Shown: piece by piece, positions 26,975 to 34,797 of the stretch
Position numbering within the stretch: the stretch's first letter is position 1
How the letters are laid out: every line of letters begins with the position of its first letter
NCBI GenBank assembly: GCA_910585905.1
Contig: CAJUID010000014.1
Coordinates: 1 to 62,739 of the forward strand
Origin: an uncultured Lachnospiraceae bacterium
Lineage (GTDB): Bacteria; Bacillota; Clostridia; Lachnospirales; Lachnospiraceae
Reading direction: 5' to 3'
DNA length: 62,739 nt
Notes under the pieces: model-generated
What the model was told of the DNA's origin: nothing
Databases searched by the model: none
Seen by the model: only the letters and a program-made list of their open reading frames with translations
Program-made: the position numbers and the translations under genes

Positions 26975-26990
26975 AATATTCCTCATTTCT

Positions 26991-27028
26991 AAGGAACTGT
27001 AAATAAAGTAATTTATCTATGGTTCCTA
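26991..27028. repeat. Short palindromic repeat related to the 9222-9378 element
   Basis: AGGAACTGTAAATAAA pairs with TTTATCTATGGTTCCT to form a 38-bp hairpin. The ends share the AGGAACTGT consensus with the longer MITE-like element. It lies directly before the start of the preceding minus-strand gene. The rest of the gap (27029-27282) shows no gene and presumably holds the germination gene promoter. Confidence 0.5.
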
Positions 27029-27282
27029 ATTATAGTTTGCTGTACCACATTGCTGTGGTGATGATTACTAATAGTTTACCATATTTGGCGCAGAATAGTA
27101 TATATTATTTCATTTTTTAAGAGAAGGGTAAGAAAGGGACTTAAAATGCGGCAGAGGAATAGAAACTTAGGAATCGTGATTGCTCATTCAGCGATATGAA
27201 GAATAAAAAATGGAAAACCGCACATACTGAATCGTGATTATATTCGTAGGAAGCTTTATGTTATGCGCAAGGCAGCGCAGGA

Positions 27283-28764
27283 ATGGAGATTAGTATGGAT
27301 CAGAACAATAATGGCAGCATGGGCGCCCAGGCTGCCCTGGATATTTTTCAGGGAGGATATGAGCAGCGGATGAATGCAGCAAAGGCGCTTTTGCATTCGG
27401 ATGAAAATTTTGATATCCTGCACCGCCAGTTGGTGATCGGGGGTCGGAAAACCAGCCTATTTGCAGTGGATGGATTTTTGACCGGGGCGGTTTCGGAAAA
27501 GGTATTGGAGTTTTTTTATTCCATTCAAGAGGCGGATATGCCTCAGAATTATAACGATTTCGAGGCTAAGTTTGCACCGTTTGTAGATATTATGACGATT
27601 CAGGACCAAGAGAAATTTGTACAGTTTCTTCTAGCTGGCATGACCTGTGTTTTGATTGACGGGTATCGGCAAATTATTGCTTTTGATTTTAGGGAGTATC
27701 CAAGCCGAAATGTAAATGAGCCAGATAAGGATAAGGTTTTAAGAGGCTCCAGGGATGGGTTTATCGAGGCACTGGTGCCAAATGCCGCCCTGGTGCGGCG
27801 TAGGATTCGTGATACCAATCTGATATTCCAGATTCAGACAGTCGGACGGAGTTCAAAAACAGATGTTGCGGTAGTTTATATGAAGGATCGTGTCAACCAG
27901 AAAGCATTGGATGCGGTGCTTGACCGCATTCAGAACATTAACGTGGATTCCTTGACAATGAATAAGGAGAGCTTGTCAGAAATGCTTTTTCCTAGGAACT
28001 GGTGCAACCCATTTCCTAGATTTAAATATACGGAGCGTCCAGATACGACTGCAGCCTGTCTGTTAGAAGGCAGTGTAGTTATTATGGTGGACAATTCTCC
28101 GGCGGCTATGATTATTCCGTCTTCGCTTTTTAGCATTTTGGAAGATGCCAATGAATATTATTTTCCGCCGATTACTGGAACTTATTTGCGGCTTACCAGA
28201 ATGCTTACCAGCGTTGTAGCAGTATATATTACCCCGGTGCTTTTGCTGCTTATGCAGAATACTCAGTGGATACCACCAAGTCTTGCTTTTATTAAAATAG
28301 AGGATGAGATTAATGTGCCTGTTGTAATACAATTTCTGATTTTGGAGTTTGCGATAGATGGCCTAAAGATGGCTTCTATTAATAGTCCAAATATGCTTAC
28401 GACTCCGCTCAGCATTGTAGCCGGTATTGTTTTTGGTGATTATACGGTAAGTTCTGGTTGGTTTAATGCAGAGATTATGCTTTATATGGCGTTTGTCGCC
28501 GTGGCAAATTATACGCAGAGTAATATGGAACTTGGCTATGCGTTGAAATTTTACCGAATTCTCTTGTTGGTGCTGACCGCATGGCTTAACCTGACTGGCT
28601 TTATTATTGGAAGTGCACTTTTGGTGCTTTCGCTTGTTATGAATCCGGTTCTGGGCGGGAAAGGTTATTTGTATCCGTTGCTTCCATTTAACGGGCAGCA
28701 GTTGATTAAAAGATTTTTCCGTGTTAGCCTGCCTTACAATGAACGGCACAGTGGCAATAACTAA
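27283..28764 (+). CDS. GerA-family spore germination protein, SpoVAF-like
   Basis: This 493-aa protein matches GerA-type A subunits. A hydrophilic N-terminal half has DFREYPSRNVNEPDKDKVLRG, SRDGFIE, LVRRRIRDTNL and DVAVVYMKDRV blocks; four to six transmembrane segments follow from about residue 305. SpoVAF sits in the inner spore membrane and assists release of dipicolinic acid during germination, and this N-half is closer to SpoVAF than to nutrient-receptor GerAA. No spoVA genes adjoin it. The start may be this ATG or one 12 nt later with a better GGAG. It marks the host as a spore former. Confidence 0.85.
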   Translation: MEISMDQNNNGSMGAQAALDIFQGGYEQRMNAAKALLHSDENFDILHRQLVIGGRKTSLFAVDGFLTGAVSEKVLEFFYSIQEADMPQNYNDFEAKFAPFVDIMTIQDQEKFVQFLLAGMTCVLIDGYRQIIAFDFREYPSRNVNEPDKDKVLRGSRDGFIEALVPNAALVRRRIRDTNLIFQIQTVGRSSKTDVAVVYMKDRVNQKALDAVLDRIQNINVDSLTMNKESLSEMLFPRNWCNPFPRFKYTERPDTTAACLLEGSVVIMVDNSPAAMIIPSSLFSILEDANEYYFPPITGTYLRLTRMLTSVVAVYITPVLLLLMQNTQWIPPSLAFIKIEDEINVPVVIQFLILEFAIDGLKMASINSPNMLTTPLSIVAGIVFGDYTVSSGWFNAEIMLYMAFVAVANYTQSNMELGYALKFYRILLLVLTAWLNLTGFIIGSALLVLSLVMNPVLGGKGYLYPLLPFNGQQLIKRFFRVSLPYNERHSGNN

Positions 28765-28836
28765 AATGATCTTGGAATAGTTTGCTTTAAAACAAAGAAC
28801 TGTTTTTTTGGATTCGAATATTTTGTATTATGAAAA

Positions 28837-28886
28837 GAACCGAGATAACCCGTTGCTCTGCAGCAGGGTATCTCGGTTCCTTTTTT
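28837..28886 (+). terminator. Strong terminator built on the CCCGTTGC palindrome
   Basis: GAACCGAGAT (28837-28846) pairs with ATCTCGGTTC (28870-28879), and ACCC with GGGT inside. The loop region CCGTTGCTCTGCAGCAGGG belongs to the dispersed repeat also seen at 15-52 and 3385-3438, and a T-run follows. The rest of 28765-29229 has no supported gene; a further A/T palindrome lies at about 29154-29188 before the sigma gene. Confidence 0.85.
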
Positions 28887-29229
28887 GGATATTTGGTTTA
28901 GAAAGTGTTTTAATTCATGCAACATTTCAGGTATATTTTATGTTACAATATTTGTATAAATTAGTTTCTCTAATTTCTCCCATTTCTAGTAGATTTGCTG
29001 ATTTTATCTCATATCTGGTAACGGTCATGAGGATATTGCCATTATTCATAAACTGGCGGCGGAGAGTTAATCTTTGTCGTCTTTTTCTGTATGTTTGGTA
29101 ACGGAAAGGGTTTTTGTTTGATCAAGCTGGTAGTGGGTAGAGAGACTATTTGAGTGTCATCAAAAAAATAATTATTTTTTGTCACACAAGCAGGGGAACA
29201 TTGTCTAACTAAATAGGAGGTATCAATAT

Positions 29230-30081
29230 ATGAATAAGAAAACGAATGAAGAATTACTGGCTTTGGTTGATAAAGCCACAGCAGGGGATAAAAAGGCCCT
29301 TGAAACCCTGGTCGCAGGGATGCAGGACATCGTATTCAATTTATCTCTGCGAATGCTCGGTACATTTCCAGATGCGGAGGATGCCACACAAGATATCCTG
29401 CTAAAAATGATTACCCATTTATCCTCTTTTCGAGGGGAGAGTCTATTTACGACATGGGTATTTAGTATTGCTGTTAATCATCTGAAAAATTACAAAAAGC
29501 ACATGTTCGCCCACTTTCCGTTAAGTTTTGAGTATTATGGAGATGATATAGAAAATGGAAAGATACAGGATGTGCCAGATTTAACACAGAATGTAGAAAA
29601 GGATATACTGGCGGAAGAACTGAAAATGTCTTGTACCAATGTAATGCTGCAGTGCCTTGATGTAGAAAGCAGGTGCATTTTTATATTGGGGACAATGTTT
29701 AAGGTTGACAGCCGTATCGCGGGGGATATTTTGGGGATGACGCCGGAAGCATATCGTCAGCGGCTTTCGCGAATTCGTAAAAAAATGGCGGATTTTCTTG
29801 GACAATATTGTGGAGAATATGGCAGTGGCAGATGTAAGTGTAAAGACAGAGTGAACTATGCAATACAAAACCATCGGATTAATCCGGTACAGCTAGATTA
29901 TATGACAGCTACAGAAATTCCCCTTCAGACTATAATGGATGTGAAAAATGCTATGGAAGATATAGACGGTTTATCGCAGGATTTTGCGTTTTGCAAGCCC
30001 TACCAGTCTCCTGAACGCACGAAACATCTAATCCAGGAATTTTTAGATTCTACACAGCTTTCTATTATCCAAAAATCGTAA
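29230..30081 (+). CDS. Sigma-70-family (ECF-like) RNA polymerase sigma factor
   Basis: This 283-aa protein has sigma region 2 near residues 25-90 (PDAEDATQDILLKM, TWVFSIAVNHLKNYKK) and region 4 near residues 130-190 (RIAGDILGMTPEAYRQRLSRIRKKM). About 95 further residues begin with a short cysteine cluster (QYCGEYGSGRCKCKDRV) that could bind zinc or act as a sensor. No anti-sigma gene follows; the next gene, 16 bp on, is a DUF2461 protein. A/T-rich symmetric DNA at about 29154-29188 lies upstream. Target genes are unknown. Confidence 0.85.
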   Translation: MNKKTNEELLALVDKATAGDKKALETLVAGMQDIVFNLSLRMLGTFPDAEDATQDILLKMITHLSSFRGESLFTTWVFSIAVNHLKNYKKHMFAHFPLSFEYYGDDIENGKIQDVPDLTQNVEKDILAEELKMSCTNVMLQCLDVESRCIFILGTMFKVDSRIAGDILGMTPEAYRQRLSRIRKKMADFLGQYCGEYGSGRCKCKDRVNYAIQNHRINPVQLDYMTATEIPLQTIMDVKNAMEDIDGLSQDFAFCKPYQSPERTKHLIQEFLDSTQLSIIQKS

Positions 30082-30096
30082 AGGAGATGACAGATT

Positions 30097-30780
30097 ATGA
30101 ATACACAGTTTATTATGGATTATTTATCAACGTTGAGCATGAATAATAATCGTGAATGGTATCATGCAAATAAGGATGATTTTAAAAAAGCAAATGCTGA
30201 ATTTGAAGAATTATTGCAGGCATTGATTCTGGAAATTGGAAAATTTGACAGCAGTATTTTGCATAACAATCCAAAAGACCTTACGTTTAAGATTGTAAGG
30301 GATACAAGGTTTAGCCATGACAAATCGCCGTATAACCCTGCATTTCGCGCCCATATTTCCTCAAAGGGCAAACTGCCTGTTCCAGTTGGATATTATCTTA
30401 TGATGAAGCCGGACAATCAGTCCTTTTTAGGAGGCGGCTTGTTTGCAGATATGTTTAAGGATGCAACAAAGATGATTCGGGATTATATTACTCAGAATGG
30501 CGAAGAATGGGAAAAGATTATACATGAGCCGGAGTTTGAAAAATATTTTACGGTAAAGGGAACGGCATTAAAGAATGTTCCTGCAGGGTATGAGAAAGAG
30601 CATCCGCAGGCGGAATATCTAAAATTTAAGAGTTGGTATCTGGAATATCCTTTGAAGGATGAAGACTGGAACGATGCGAATGCATTTATTACAAGGGCAA
30701 CGGAGATTTTTCAAATCATGAAACCTTTTAATGATTATTTAAATAAGGCGCTTGAGGGATTTCAGATGCCGGAAAGGTAG
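30097..30780 (+). CDS. DUF2461 / TIGR02453-family protein
   Basis: This 227-aa protein has the family hallmarks near its start: LSMNNNREWYHANKDDF, then LTFKIVRDTRFSHDKSPYNPAFRAHIS, and GGGLFADMFKDATKMIRDYI. The family is widespread in bacteria and its biochemical function is not known. It lies 16 bp after the sigma factor gene with an AAGGAG site, so the two are likely co-transcribed. A terminator follows. Confidence 0.85.
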   Translation: MNTQFIMDYLSTLSMNNNREWYHANKDDFKKANAEFEELLQALILEIGKFDSSILHNNPKDLTFKIVRDTRFSHDKSPYNPAFRAHISSKGKLPVPVGYYLMMKPDNQSFLGGGLFADMFKDATKMIRDYITQNGEEWEKIIHEPEFEKYFTVKGTALKNVPAGYEKEHPQAEYLKFKSWYLEYPLKDEDWNDANAFITRATEIFQIMKPFNDYLNKALEGFQMPER

Positions 30781-30821
30781 CAGAACGTTCAAACGGTATC
30801 GGGGTTGTGTTTTTTCTATCT

Positions 30822-30853
30822 AAAATGCGGGGCAGTAAAATGCCTCGCATTTT
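30822..30853 (+). terminator. Terminator of the sigma factor / DUF2461 operon
   Basis: AAAATGCGGGGCA pairs with TGCCTCGCATTTT around GTAAAA, with T-rich sequence after the stem. Confidence 0.75.
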
Positions 30854-30915
30854 GTATTAATAGTCGTGAAAAGTATTGTTATTAAAGCCGTTTGTAAAAT
30901 GCTGGATAATTTTTA

Positions 30916-30944
30916 TTGACGGAGATTTTTAAAAGTATTATAAT
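30916..30944 (+). promoter_or_regulatory. Vegetative promoter of the permease gene
   Basis: TTGACG (30916-30921) and TATAAT (30939-30944) are 17 bp apart, about 60 bp before the permease start. Confidence 0.8.
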
Positions 30945-31009
30945 GGGCACTGGTCGTAAAACATAGGACAGGAAGTATCTTAAATACGAAATGAGGGAGG
31001 ATTAAAATT

Positions 31010-32365
31010 ATGGTAGCACAAGTGTTAGCTGTATTGATTTTTGTTGCTATGTTTCTGTTGATTGTGATTGACAAAATCGAACGCCACATTGTAACGTTAG
31101 TATGTGGTCTTTTGACTTTGGTGCTTGTCTTTGGAGTGGCAATGCAAAGCATGACGGCAGTGCTGGAAACATTAAATCTTCGTAGCATATTTACTGTAGG
31201 CTTCTGGTATGTTTCAGGAAGTGAAGGAGAATCAACTTCTGGTATTAACTGGGCAACGATTATCTTTATCCTTGGAATGATGGTTATGGTTGAGGGAATG
31301 GCAAAAGCGGGATTTTTCCGTTGGCTCTGTATGAAGCTGGCAAAGCTGGTAAATTACAAGCCGATTCCATTATTTATTACATTTATGATTATGTCGGCGC
31401 TGCTGGCAATGTTTATTGATAGTATTACGGTTATTTTATTCCTGGCTGCGGTTACGGTTGAGCTAGCAAACTTGTTGAAATTTAATCCGATTCCAATGAT
31501 TATATCAGAAATTTTCTGCGCAAATCTTGGAGGTTCGGCTACCATGTGCGGAGACCCGCCAAATATTATTATCGGTACTTCATTAGAATATTCTTTTGCG
31601 GATTTCTTAACAAATACTGGTGTGATTGCTGCAATTAGCTTGGTTATAATAATCTTTTATTTCTATTTTGTTTACCGCAAACAGATGGCATCAGACAGTG
31701 CAGCAAATATAGATATCTCAAGTTTGCCAGAGCCAAAAGAGGCGATTACAAATAAGAAGGACTTTATTATCAGCAGTATTATCTTTGGATGCGCTGTTAT
31801 TATGTTGGTTACCCATGCACAGACTGGACTTACCGTGGCGTTTATTGGGACAGTGATTGCAATAATTACCTTGATTGCAGCAGGGAAATATGCATGGGAG
31901 CTGCTAAAGAAAGTAGATTATAAGACATTACTGTTTTTTGTTGGTTTGTTTGCGGTTGTTGGTGGTTTGGAGCAGACCGGAATATTGGAAAAAATTGCAG
32001 CATTTATCGGAGAGGTGAGTGGTGGAAATCTGAAACTGATGGTAGCTATTATTATCTGGATTTCTGCGGTTGCCAGTGCATTTGTTGACAATATTCCATT
32101 TGCAGCTACAATGATACCAGTTGTAAAAAGTCTTGCAATATCTCAGAATGTTAGTTTGGAAACTTTGGCGTGGGCATTGTCTATGGGAACAGATATCGGA
32201 GGAAGTGCAACACCAATCGGTGCTTCAGCGAATGTAGTTGGTATATCCGTGGCTGCCAAGAACGGTCATATGATTGGTTGGGGAAAATACTGTAAGGCGG
32301 CGGCTCCTGCGACTGTTATTGTAGTATTGATATCTATGGTTGTTATTTTTATAAGATATTGTTAA
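31010..32365 (+). CDS. ArsB/NhaD/SLC13-superfamily ion permease
   Basis: This 451-aa protein has about 11 transmembrane segments. It has the superfamily repeat landmarks: an internal NLGGSATMCGDPPNIIIGTSL motif in the first half and DIGGSATPIGASANVVGISVA in the second, each with the helix-breaking GGS/TP turn that lines the transport site. Members move arsenite, sodium or dicarboxylates; no nearby ars gene supports arsenite. GGGAGGA precedes the ATG. The next gene, a kinase, starts 12 bp after the stop and is probably in the same transcript. Confidence 0.85.
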   Translation: MVAQVLAVLIFVAMFLLIVIDKIERHIVTLVCGLLTLVLVFGVAMQSMTAVLETLNLRSIFTVGFWYVSGSEGESTSGINWATIIFILGMMVMVEGMAKAGFFRWLCMKLAKLVNYKPIPLFITFMIMSALLAMFIDSITVILFLAAVTVELANLLKFNPIPMIISEIFCANLGGSATMCGDPPNIIIGTSLEYSFADFLTNTGVIAAISLVIIIFYFYFVYRKQMASDSAANIDISSLPEPKEAITNKKDFIISSIIFGCAVIMLVTHAQTGLTVAFIGTVIAIITLIAAGKYAWELLKKVDYKTLLFFVGLFAVVGGLEQTGILEKIAAFIGEVSGGNLKLMVAIIIWISAVASAFVDNIPFAATMIPVVKSLAISQNVSLETLAWALSMGTDIGGSATPIGASANVVGISVAAKNGHMIGWGKYCKAAAPATVIVVLISMVVIFIRYC

Positions 32366-32377
32366 AGGAGGATTTGA

Positions 32378-32971
32378 ATGGATAAGCAGGTAATTATTTC
32401 GATAAGCCGTGAATACGGAAGCGGCGGGCACGAGATTGCGGAAAAGATTGCAAAGCAGTTCGGGTTTAAGCTCTACGACAGAAGTATATTAGATGAAATT
32501 GCAGAGGCAAAAAATATCCAGATAGAATATCTTGAAAAATATGATGAAAAGCCAAGAAAGCTGTTTGGCTCTAGAAGAGTAGGTGCATATACAAATTCTA
32601 TGGAAGAAATTATTGCAGAATTGCAGTTTGAGTACCTAAAAGAGAAGGCAGATACCGGGGAATCTTTTGTAATTGTCGGACGCTGCTCAGAAACGGTTTT
32701 GCAGGACCGGGAAGGCTTGATTTCTATTTTTATTCTTGGTGACGAGCAGGTTAAGCTTGAAAGGATTATGAAGAAATATAATCTGAATGAGCAGGATGCA
32801 GCGGCTAAGATTAAACGCCATGATAAGAACAGGAAGCAGTACCACAACCGCCATTCTGCAAATAAATGGGGAGATTCCAGGGCATATGATATGTGTATTA
32901 ATGACAGTAAGCTTGGAATTGAAAAAACGACAGAGACGTTAGCGTATTTTATAGAAGAAAGAATGAAATAA
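32378..32971 (+). CDS. Cytidylate kinase-like P-loop protein
   Basis: This 197-aa protein starts IISISREYGSGGHEIAEKIA, the modified P-loop of the cytidylate kinase-like family. YDRSILDEIAE, VGRCSETVLQD, an RIMKKYNLNEQDAAAKI lid region and a HDKNRKQYHNRHSANKWGDS segment follow. Family members are common in Lachnospiraceae as stand-alone proteins of unknown substrate, distinct from Cmk. It may phosphorylate a nucleotide or small metabolite linked to the preceding permease. AAAGGAGG precedes the start and a strong terminator follows. Confidence 0.8.
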   Translation: MDKQVIISISREYGSGGHEIAEKIAKQFGFKLYDRSILDEIAEAKNIQIEYLEKYDEKPRKLFGSRRVGAYTNSMEEIIAELQFEYLKEKADTGESFVIVGRCSETVLQDREGLISIFILGDEQVKLERIMKKYNLNEQDAAAKIKRHDKNRKQYHNRHSANKWGDSRAYDMCINDSKLGIEKTTETLAYFIEERMK

Positions 32972-32996
32972 TCCTGCCGCAGGGAATGCGGCGAGC

Positions 32997-33024
32997 AAGG
33001 GCACCGCATAAACGGTGCCCTTAA
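32997..33024 (+). terminator. Terminator after the kinase gene
   Basis: AAGGGCACCG pairs with CGGTGCCCTT around CATAAA. The T-run is short, but the stem is strong. Confidence 0.75.
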
Positions 33025-33112
33025 ATACATTTAGCATAAAAATGGCGGCAGTGCTGCAATGCTATGCGTGAGCAGGCGGTGCAGGCTGTATTTAAATGGA
33101 GGGTTTATATTG

Positions 33113-33883
33113 ATGATATTTGATACACACACACATTATAATGACGAAGTATTTGACGGGGACAGGGAAGAGGTTCTAAAAAGGATACAGGCCGAGGGCG
33201 TTGGCCGGGTGGTGGATATCGGAGCTAGTATGGAGTCTACAGAAGCGGCGGTAAAGCTTAGTGAAGTGTACGATTTTATTTATGCAACTGCCGGAGTCCA
33301 CCCTTCGGATATTGATAGGCTTGCGGAAGATGATATGGAGCGGCTAAAGGAGATTGCTGGAAAGGAAAAGGTAGTGGCAATCGGAGAAATTGGGCTTGAC
33401 TATCATTATGAAAATATAGATAAAGAGCTTCAAAAGAGGTGGTTTGTAAGGCAGCTTGAACTTGCAAGGGAGGTAGGGCTGCCCGTTTGCATCCATAGCA
33501 GGGATGCAGCAAAAGATACGTTGGACATTATGCAGGCGGCTCATAGTGAAGAAATTGGCGGAGTCATTCACTGTTTTTCTTATGGATGGGATATGGCTAA
33601 GATTTATCTGAATATGGGTTTTTATCTGGGAATCGGCGGTGTGCTAACCTTCAAAAATGCAAGAAAACTTAAGGAAGTAGTGGAGAAAGCGCCGTTGGAG
33701 AGGCTTGTTTTGGAAACAGATGCCCCATATCTGGCGCCAGAGCCATATAGGGGTAAGCGGAATGCCTCATATTACCTGAAATATGTGGTGGATGAGATAG
33801 CTGCGATTAAAGGGATTACCAGCAAAGAGGTGATGCAGGCAACATGGGATAATGCGGTGCGTCTGTATCGGATGGGGCAATAG
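33113..33883 (+). CDS. tatD: TatD-family metal-dependent deoxyribonuclease
   Basis: This 256-aa protein has the TatD metal ligands in order: FDTHTHYND at the start, VAIGEIGLDYH, VCIHSRDA, GVIHCFSYG and LVLETDAPYLAPEPYRG. TatD enzymes act as 3'-5' exonucleases in DNA repair or RNA quality control. The ATG (or the TTG one codon before) follows GGAGGG. It is 13 bp upstream of ksgA, an arrangement common in Firmicutes, though the usual rnmV gene between them is absent here. Confidence 0.92.
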   Translation: MIFDTHTHYNDEVFDGDREEVLKRIQAEGVGRVVDIGASMESTEAAVKLSEVYDFIYATAGVHPSDIDRLAEDDMERLKEIAGKEKVVAIGEIGLDYHYENIDKELQKRWFVRQLELAREVGLPVCIHSRDAAKDTLDIMQAAHSEEIGGVIHCFSYGWDMAKIYLNMGFYLGIGGVLTFKNARKLKEVVEKAPLERLVLETDAPYLAPEPYRGKRNASYYLKYVVDEIAAIKGITSKEVMQATWDNAVRLYRMGQ

Positions 33884-33896
33884 AGAGGAGGCAGGC

Positions 33897-34769
33897 ATGG
33901 CGGTTCTTGGGATACCACAAAATACGATTGATATCTTAAAGAAATATGATATTCACTTTCAAAAAAAATTTGGACAAAATTTTTTGATTGATACCCATGT
34001 TTTGGAGAAGATTATAAGGGCAGCAAATATTACAAAAGATGACTTTGTTCTGGAAATTGGCCCTGGTATTGGCACGATGACACAATACCTCTGTGAGAAT
34101 GCAAGAGAGGTGCTGGCAGTAGAGATTGATAAAAATTTGATTCCGGTTCTTGGAGATACGCTTTCAGAGTATCAGAATGTAACAGTGCAGAATGAGGACT
34201 TCTTAAAAATGGATATCGTTCAAATTGCACAGGAATATAATGGCGGAAATCCGATTAAAGTTGTGGCTAATCTGCCATACTATATTACAACACCGATTAT
34301 TATGGAACTATTTGAAAGCCGTGTGCCGTTAGAAAGCGTTACGGTTATGGTGCAAAAAGAGGTGGCAGAGAGGATGCAGTCTAAGCCGGGGACAAAAGAA
34401 TATGGTGCGCTGTCGCTTGCGGTGCAATATTATGCGGAGGCAGAGATTGTGGCAAATGTGCCGCCAAATTGTTTTATGCCAAGGCCGAATGTCGGCTCGG
34501 CAGTAATCCGCCTGACCTGCCATAAAGAAAATCCGGTGAAAACTGGAGATGAGAAGTTTATGTTCCGCCTAATACGGGCATCCTTTAACCAGAGAAGGAA
34601 GACGCTGCAAAATGGCTTGGTAAATGATGCAGGACTTTCTTTGACAAAGGAGGATGTACAGAGGGCATTGGAGCAGATGGGCCTGCCTTCCACTGTCCGG
34701 GGGGAGAGGCTTTCCCTGCAGGAGTTTGCAAAGCTTGGGGACTTATTAAACAAAGAAATATCTATTTGA
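33897..34769 (+). CDS. rsmA: 16S rRNA dimethyladenosine transferase KsgA/RsmA
   Basis: This 290-aa enzyme dimethylates the two adjacent adenosines in the 3'-terminal hairpin of 16S rRNA during 30S maturation. It has the substrate-region start FQKKFGQNFLID, the S-adenosylmethionine site VLEIGPGIGTMT, the acidic VEIDKNL, the catalytic NLPYYITTP, and the C-terminal RASFNQRRKTLQN. The ATG follows GAGGAGGCAGGC. Loss of KsgA gives kasugamycin resistance in other bacteria. It lies in a housekeeping cluster with tatD and an aminopeptidase gene. Confidence 0.96.
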   Translation: MAVLGIPQNTIDILKKYDIHFQKKFGQNFLIDTHVLEKIIRAANITKDDFVLEIGPGIGTMTQYLCENAREVLAVEIDKNLIPVLGDTLSEYQNVTVQNEDFLKMDIVQIAQEYNGGNPIKVVANLPYYITTPIIMELFESRVPLESVTVMVQKEVAERMQSKPGTKEYGALSLAVQYYAEAEIVANVPPNCFMPRPNVGSAVIRLTCHKENPVKTGDEKFMFRLIRASFNQRRKTLQNGLVNDAGLSLTKEDVQRALEQMGLPSTVRGERLSLQEFAKLGDLLNKEISI

Positions 34770-34797
34770 GCCGCCAAAAGCGGTATGGAGGATTAAC

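Noticed and set aside
28808..29101. Open frame of 97 codons on the plus strand
   Set aside because: Its first third is a transcription terminator hairpin with a T-run, there is no ribosome site, and the protein matches nothing recognisable.
31010..32365. Arsenite exporter ArsB
   Set aside because: The fold fits the wider ion permease superfamily, but no arsR, arsC or arsA gene lies nearby, so the specific name is not supported.
32473..33030. Minus-strand open frame of 185 codons
   Set aside because: It is antisense to the cytidylate kinase-like gene and its terminator, with no family resemblance.
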